A stretch of DNA of 64,000 nucleotides from an uncultured Lachnospiraceae bacterium. GTDB taxonomy: Bacteria > Bacillota > Clostridia > Lachnospirales > Lachnospiraceae. The position numbers were made by a program, and so were the translations under genes. The notes below the pieces were generated by a model. That model worked only from the letters and a program-made list of their open reading frames with translations. It was not told where the DNA came from and made no database searches. This document shows positions 59,045-64,000 of this stretch, piece after piece. The stretch covers positions 1 to 64,000 of the forward strand of contig CAMWJF010000010.1 of assembly GCA_947174505.1 (NCBI GenBank), given 5' to 3'. Each line of letters opens with the position of its first letter. The first letter of the stretch is position 1.

Positions 59045-60262
59045 CTACACGCTCGCCCGCACGAGCTTGGGCTGGTAGCCGTTGTCCTCAAGGGCCTTGA
59101 TGATCTGGTTTTTGTGTTCCGTGCCGTAGGCCTCCAGCGTAATCCGAAGCTCCACCGCCGCATTGCGGTTGATGGAGACGAACTGGTTATGCTCCAGCTT
59201 GATGACATTGCCGCTCTGCTTCGCAATCACATCCGATACCCGGGAAAGCTCTCCCGGCTTGTCCGGCAGGAGCACCGACACGGTAAATATCCTGTCGCGC
59301 AGCACAAGCCCCTGCTGCACTACAGAGGACATGGTGATCACGTCCATATTGCCGCCGCTTAAGATGGAAACGATCTTTTTGTGCTTCACATCCAGATGCT
59401 TTAAGGCCGCCACTGTGAGAAGCCCGGAATTTTCCACTACCATCTTATGGTTTTCCACCATATCCAGAAATGCCACCACCAGCTCCTCATCCTCCACGGT
59501 GATGATAGCATCCAGATTTTTGCTCACATAAGGGAAAATCTTTTCGCCCGGCGTTTTCACCGCCGTGCCGTCCGCGATGGTATTGACCTGCGCCATGGTC
59601 TGCACTTTCCCCTCCCTGATGGATGCCTGCATACAGGCGGCGCCCGCGGGTTCCACGCCGATCACGTTAATTTTCGGATTCAGAAGCTTCGCCAGCGTAG
59701 ATACGCCAGTTGCAAGGCCGCCGCCGCCGATCGGCACAAGAATATAGTCCACCAGAGGGAGCTCTTTTATAATCTCCATGGCAATGGTTCCCTGTCCCGT
59801 AGCCACATCCAGATCGTCGAAGGGATGCACAAAAGTATAGCCGTTCTTTTCAGCCAGCTCCAGCGCGTGGGCACAGGCCTCATCATACACATCCCCGTAC
59901 AGAATCACCTCCGCCCCATAGCTTTTGGTGCGGTTGACTTTAATTAACGGGGTTGTGGTAGGCATCACGATCACCGCCTTCACCCCATAGCATTTGGCCG
60001 CGTAAGCAACGCCCTGGGCATGGTTCCCAGCGGAAGCCGTAATCAGACCCTTGGCCCGCTCTTCCTCCGTCAGGGTACTGATTTTATAGTAAGCCCCCCT
60101 GAGCTTATACGCTCCCGTAAGCTGCATGTTCTCCGGTTTCAGATAAACCTTGTTCCCGGTCTGCGCGCTGAAATAATCACTGTACACAAGCTTCGTCTCC
60201 GAGGCTACCTCCTTCACGACCTCATAGGCTTCCTCAAACTGGTCTAACGTCAATGCATCCAT
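59045..60262 (-). CDS. ilvA: threonine ammonia-lyase
   Basis: PLP enzyme of 405 residues converting threonine to 2-oxobutyrate and ammonia. The PLP lysine is in LTGAYKLRGAYYK near 50-62; SAGNHAQGVAY near 80 and the glycine loop PIGGGGLATG near 185 are family motifs. An ACT domain (about 325-400) is at the C-terminus. This short form with one ACT domain is used in either isoleucine synthesis or threonine catabolism. ATG follows AGGAGG; a GTG two codons earlier is too close. Confidence 0.95.
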   Translation of the reverse strand: MDALTLDQFEEAYEVVKEVASETKLVYSDYFSAQTGNKVYLKPENMQLTGAYKLRGAYYKISTLTEEERAKGLITASAGNHAQGVAYAAKCYGVKAVIVMPTTTPLIKVNRTKSYGAEVILYGDVYDEACAHALELAEKNGYTFVHPFDDLDVATGQGTIAMEIIKELPLVDYILVPIGGGGLATGVSTLAKLLNPKINVIGVEPAGAACMQASIREGKVQTMAQVNTIADGTAVKTPGEKIFPYVSKNLDAIITVEDEELVVAFLDMVENHKMVVENSGLLTVAALKHLDVKHKKIVSILSGGNMDVITMSSVVQQGLVLRDRIFTVSVLLPDKPGELSRVSDVIAKQSGNVIKLEHNQFVSINRNAAVELRITLEAYGTEHKNQIIKALEDNGYQPKLVRASV

Positions 60263-60277
60263 CCCCACCGTGCCTCC

Positions 60278-61216
60278 TTACTCTTCCTCTTTCACATCAA
60301 AAAGCGCGTCCACAAACTGTCTCGCATCAAACTTCTGTAAATCCTCTATGGACTCTCCCACGCCAATGTACTTCACCGGGAGCTGTAATTCCGACTGGAT
60401 CGCCACCGCGATACCGCCCTTTGCCGTTCCGTCCAGCTTCGTCAGGACAATGCCTGTCAAATCCGCCACCTCGCCGAACTCTTTCGCCTGCTGCAGGGCG
60501 TTCTGCCCGGTGGTACCGTCCAATACAACCAGATTCTCCCTGTGGGCGTCCGAAAACTCCCTGTCGATAATGCGGTTGATCTTTTTCAGCTCTTCCATCA
60601 GATTCTTTTTGTTATGGAGCCGTCCCGCCGTATCACATAAAAGCACATCCACGTTTCTGGCCTTCGCCGCGCTCACCGCATCGAATATTACACTGGCCGG
60701 ATCTGCGCCTTCCGTGCCGCCGATCATATCCACTCCGGCACGGGCCGCCCACTCCGACAGCTGCTCTCCCGCCGCCGCCCGGAACGTATCCGCCGCCGCG
60801 ATCAGTACCTTTTTCCCCTGTCCTTTGAGCTGTGCCGCAAGTTTTCCCACCGTGGTGGTTTTTCCCACGCCGTTGACGCCTATGATCATCACCACCGACC
60901 GCTCCTTCTCAAAATCGTAGGCGGTCTCTCCCACTTCCATCTGCTCGCTGATACTGTTAATCAGATGTTCTCTACAGGCTGCAGGCTCCTTAATATGGTT
61001 CTCCCGGACCTGTTTTTTCAGCCGCTCCAGAATCTCTTCGGTGGCATTGACACCGATGTCCCCCATAATGAGGATTTCCTCCAGCTCCTCATAGAAATCG
61101 TCGTCGATACTGGAAAATCCGCCAAACACGGAGTCCATGCCGTGTACAATATTGTCTCTTGTCTTGGTCAGGCCCGCTTTCAGCCTGCCAAAGAAACCCT
61201 TCTTCTCTTCTCCCAT
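60278..61216 (-). CDS. ftsY: signal recognition particle receptor FtsY
   Basis: The 312-residue NG domain that docks SRP at the membrane: G1 GVNGVGKTTTVGK near 112, DTAGRLHNKKNL near 195, TKLDGTAKGG near 255. It lacks the long acidic A domain seen in Proteobacteria. It follows smc and is itself followed, 15 bp later, by ilvA instead of the ylxM-ffh genes common at this place in Firmicutes. Confidence 0.97.
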   Translation of the reverse strand: MGEEKKGFFGRLKAGLTKTRDNIVHGMDSVFGGFSSIDDDFYEELEEILIMGDIGVNATEEILERLKKQVRENHIKEPAACREHLINSISEQMEVGETAYDFEKERSVVMIIGVNGVGKTTTVGKLAAQLKGQGKKVLIAAADTFRAAAGEQLSEWAARAGVDMIGGTEGADPASVIFDAVSAAKARNVDVLLCDTAGRLHNKKNLMEELKKINRIIDREFSDAHRENLVVLDGTTGQNALQQAKEFGEVADLTGIVLTKLDGTAKGGIAVAIQSELQLPVKYIGVGESIEDLQKFDARQFVDALFDVKEEE

Positions 61217-61237
61217 ATCTTATCGCTCCTCAATCCC

Positions 61238-61328
61238 GGAGAATGCTATTTTGCGTTCTCCCACGTGAGATATAGTACTTCTTGGCGCCCGTCCACTGGC
61301 GGGACGTCTTTAGAAATACTTCTCACGT
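61238..61328 (-). repeat. stop-codon-adjacent hairpin repeat, copy R3
   Basis: Arms ACGTGAGA (61263-61270) with TCTCACGT (61321-61328), touching the smc stop codon; AGTACTTCT (61274-61282) with AGAAATACT (61312-61320), one mismatch. The inner CCCGTCC...GGCGGGACGTCTTTAG is nearly as in R1. A second hairpin GGAGAATGC / GCGTTCTCC (61238-61261) lies before ftsY. Confidence 0.8.
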
Positions 61329-64000
61329 TAGTCTTCGAGTTCTTTGTCTATCAGGTTGACGCTCACCAGCGTGGAGATCCCCTTCTCCTGCATGGTAATT
61401 CCGTAAAGTCTGTCCGCTTTCTCCATCGTACCCCGCCTGTGGGTAATCACAATAAACTGGGTGCTCTTCGTCAGCTTGTGCAGATACTTGGCAAACCGCG
61501 TCACATTGTTTTCATCAAGCGCCGCCTCGATCTCGTCCAAAAGGCAGAACGGCGAAGGCTTCAGGTTCTGGATCGCAAAGAGCAGGCAGATCGCCGTCAG
61601 GGACTTTTCGCCGCCGGACATCTGCATCATATTGACCAGCTTCTTTCCAGGCGGCTGTGCAATCACCAGAATGCCCGCCTCCAGCACATCCTCATCCTCA
61701 ATCAGTTCAAGCGCGCCCTTTCCGCCGCCGAAAAGCTCTTTGAATACCTTGTCAAACTCCCGGTTGATCTGGGCAAATTTTTCGTTAAACTGTTTCCTCA
61801 TGGAAGTGTCCAGCTCCTCAATAATGCCGAGCAGCGTTTTCTCCGCCTCCACCAGATCGTCATGCTGCGTCTTTAAAAAAGTGTAACGCTCCATCAGATT
61901 CCGGTAATCCTCGATGGCGTTTACGTTCACATCGCCAAGTTTTCTGATCGCGTACTTTAAACTGCTGATTTCCCGCTTCATGGCCGGCAGATCGGTCATT
62001 TCTTCATTCTTTAAGCCTTCCGCGTCGGAGAGGGTGATCTCATACTCATCCCACATGTAATTGATCTGGGACTCGATCGATTCCTCCATCCGCTCCTTCT
62101 GCGCATTTAAACGGTATACTTCCTTATCCAGCGCCGTCATACGCTGGGAAAGCTCTTCTCTCGTACCAAAGAAGTTTTTCTGTTTCCCTGAAAGCGCTTC
62201 CTTTGTCTCCACATCCTCTTTCAGTTTTTTCTCCGCATCTGTCTGCGCCGTGTGGGATGCTTCGATGGTTCTTTCAATCTCGAGAATACTCTCCTTTTTG
62301 CGCTCTACTTCCTCCTTGCCCAGATGCAGACCTTCCTTCACCTCGTTAAGCTCTGTCCGGTAACGTTCTCTCTCTCCGTCCACACGCTCCAGATTCTGCT
62401 GTTTGAAGTCGGCGTTCTGGCGCATTTTTTCTACTTCGACGTCCCATTCCCCCATCTGCGCTGACTGCTCGGACTCCAGCGCACGCTTTTCCTCCAGTTG
62501 TGCCTGAAACGCGGCGATCTGGGTTTCCACGCTCTTTTCCAGCGCCTCGGAGTCAGCCAGCTCCTTTGCCGCCTCCTCCTTGCCTGTCCGGATCTCGCCG
62601 ATCTGGGTTTCGATATCCTGCTCCTCCGTCTTTAATTCTCCGAAGCCCTCCGTGGTCTCGCTCTTCTTTTCCTCCGCCTGCATCACATTCATTCTGGCGG
62701 TATTCTGCTCGATAAATTTCCGCTGGATCTGTCCCTTGATATCCTCGATCTCAAGACGCATTTTATTGCGGCCGCGCTTTGTCTCCTCGATCTCATTTAA
62801 GATCTGGTCGATCTCCTTCACATACTGCTTTACCTTTTTCTCCAGTTCCTCCATCTCCCTGCGCCTGCCGAGCAGATTGGAGTTATTCTTAAACGCGCCG
62901 CCGCTGATGGCGCCGCCGGGCACGAGAAGCTCGCCCTCCAGCGTAACCATGCGGATGCCGTAATCAAACTTTCTGGCGATTTTTACCGCGTTGTCTACAT
63001 TGTCTACCACCATAATACGCCCAAGCATAGCCCTGGCTACGTTCTGGTATTTCTTCTCGATTTTTACAAGCTTATCCGCCATTCCCACCACGCCCGGCTC
63101 TTTCAGCGCCTCCTTATTTTTAAACTCCTGCGGATGGGTAATGCTTGTAAGCGGCAGGAACGTGGCCCGCCCGGCCCTGGCTTTTTTTAAGAAGCCGATC
63201 ATCCGCTTGGCGGTCTCCTCATCCTCCGTCACAATATTCTGGATATTGCCGCCCAGCGCCGTCTCTATGGCCGTCTCATACTTTGCTTCCGCCTGAATGA
63301 TATCCGCCACAACGCCGATGATGCCCTTTTCCGTATCCTTTTTCTCCATGACAGCCTTGACACTGCCGCCGTACCCCTCGTAGCGCTCTGTCAGATTGGA
63401 GAGCGCCTCCAGCTTGGACTTCTGCTGGTGATACAGCACCTGTGTATCCCGCAGCTTCTGATCCTTTCCGGCCAGTTCATCCCTCACACCGGCAAGGCGC
63501 TCCTCCATAAGCTCCTGCTGCTCCGTCAGCTCCTTGATGGACGTGGTGATGGCCGCAAACTCCTCCTCCAGCTTTTTGATCGTCTCCGTCTGTTCCGCCT
63601 CGTCGGACTTAGCCCGGAGAAGTCTGGAGTTAAGCTCTGCCTTCCGGATGTTCACCTGCTCCAGCATGGTATCAAAACGCCCCAGCCTGGATTTGATCGT
63701 AGCCCGGTTATTGAGTGCCTCTATAATCGTATTCTTTCCGCTTTCAATATGATTATTTAAAGTTTCTATCTCGCTCTGGGTTTTTTCCAGAAGCTCTCTG
63801 GCCTGCGTCCGCTCCTCCTCCAGCGCTGCCAGCTTTTCATCAATCTCCTGTTTCTCCCCGAGAATGGCTTCTCTCTCTTTGTCCCTCTCGGCGAGCTGCT
63901 CACTGATGCTGTTGATACGTGTCTGCAGATGCTCCTCGTTTCCCTCCGCGGAGTGAATCTGTTCCTTTAAGACATTGATCTCACCCTCCAGCTTGGAACG
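61328..64000 (-). CDS. smc: chromosome segregation SMC protein, 5' part outside window
   Basis: The C-terminal 890 residues of an SMC ATPase; the frame is open to the window end, so the N-terminal Walker A half is missing here. From the window end: coiled coil, hinge domain (YGGSVKAVM... through GGAISGGA; about residues 205-360 of the part seen), returning coiled coil, and the C-terminal head with signature MSGGEKSLTAICLLFA and Walker B FCLLDEIEAALDENN. SMC compacts and orients chromosomes with ScpAB. It overlaps repeat R3 at its stop and precedes ftsY. Confidence 0.97.
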   Translation of the reverse strand, partial: RSKLEGEINVLKEQIHSAEGNEEHLQTRINSISEQLAERDKEREAILGEKQEIDEKLAALEEERTQARELLEKTQSEIETLNNHIESGKNTIIEALNNRATIKSRLGRFDTMLEQVNIRKAELNSRLLRAKSDEAEQTETIKKLEEEFAAITTSIKELTEQQELMEERLAGVRDELAGKDQKLRDTQVLYHQQKSKLEALSNLTERYEGYGGSVKAVMEKKDTEKGIIGVVADIIQAEAKYETAIETALGGNIQNIVTEDEETAKRMIGFLKKARAGRATFLPLTSITHPQEFKNKEALKEPGVVGMADKLVKIEKKYQNVARAMLGRIMVVDNVDNAVKIARKFDYGIRMVTLEGELLVPGGAISGGAFKNNSNLLGRRREMEELEKKVKQYVKEIDQILNEIEETKRGRNKMRLEIEDIKGQIQRKFIEQNTARMNVMQAEEKKSETTEGFGELKTEEQDIETQIGEIRTGKEEAAKELADSEALEKSVETQIAAFQAQLEEKRALESEQSAQMGEWDVEVEKMRQNADFKQQNLERVDGERERYRTELNEVKEGLHLGKEEVERKKESILEIERTIEASHTAQTDAEKKLKEDVETKEALSGKQKNFFGTREELSQRMTALDKEVYRLNAQKERMEESIESQINYMWDEYEITLSDAEGLKNEEMTDLPAMKREISSLKYAIRKLGDVNVNAIEDYRNLMERYTFLKTQHDDLVEAEKTLLGIIEELDTSMRKQFNEKFAQINREFDKVFKELFGGGKGALELIEDEDVLEAGILVIAQPPGKKLVNMMQMSGGEKSLTAICLLFAIQNLKPSPFCLLDEIEAALDENNVTRFAKYLHKLTKSTQFIVITHRRGTMEKADRLYGITMQEKGISTLVSVNLIDKELED

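Overview
The window reads as a chromosomal piece of a Gram-positive anaerobe of the Clostridia, most probably Lachnospiraceae. Support: the ylxM-ffh-rpsP-khpA-rimM-trmD-rplS-ylqF-rnhB order, GGAGG-type ribosome binding sites, a Tyr T-box leader, GH25 lysozymes anchored by an N-terminal membrane segment, 'SVSENDV' spacers in a BspA-like surface protein, and an orphan FliK/FlhB-like pair. Assignment to family is inference. No rRNA, tRNA, IS element, prophage or CRISPR array was seen.

Layout. 1-7.7 kb: a small membrane protein, aroC, a DUF3737 beta-helix protein, a GH25/SH3 cell-wall protein, a DRE-TIM aldolase, and tyrS behind a T-box. 7.7-16 kb: a co-directional cluster (thioesterase, acyl-CoA synthetase, Na+/solute symporter, iorA, iorB, paaK, ACT protein) fitted to oxidising aryl-pyruvates to aryl-acetyl-CoA and on to aryl-acetates. 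16-22.4 kb: a 2030-residue LRR/MBG surface protein whose promoter carries a G10 tract between -35 and -10. 22.5-28.9 kb: MoxR/VWA pair, metF, and a divergent AKR versus transporter-merR locus sharing a MerR-type promoter. 28.9-38.5 kb: gpsA-plsY-der, a long PRPP synthetase, a large two-component system and pgeF. 38.5-48.5 kb: yraN, FlhB-like, FliK-like, rnhB, lepB, ylqF, lepB, rplS, trmD, rimM, khpA, rpsP, ffh and ylxM. 48.5-60.3 kb: an accessory block with a toxin-antitoxin locus, a phosphatase, a BceRSAB-like resistance module, a soluble PocR/MCP protein, a C39-like protein, a second GH25 protein, YitT and threonine deaminase. 60.3-64 kb: ftsY and smc (cut by the window end). In many Firmicutes smc-ftsY directly precede ylxM-ffh, so the accessory block interrupts that order here.

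The most unusual content is non-coding. Several families of short palindromic repeats are scattered between genes. One family (three copies) begins exactly at the stop codon of the upstream gene and its outer stem changes in a compensatory way between copies. Another family forms hairpins in 5' leaders just before ribosome binding sites. A third, about 90 bp and ending in a terminator-like hairpin plus T-run, has one copy inside the tyrS T-box leader and one after the PocR gene. The poly-G promoter of the giant surface protein is a strong candidate for phase variation. All start sites were chosen by ribosome binding site and family length, so many differ from the longest open frame.
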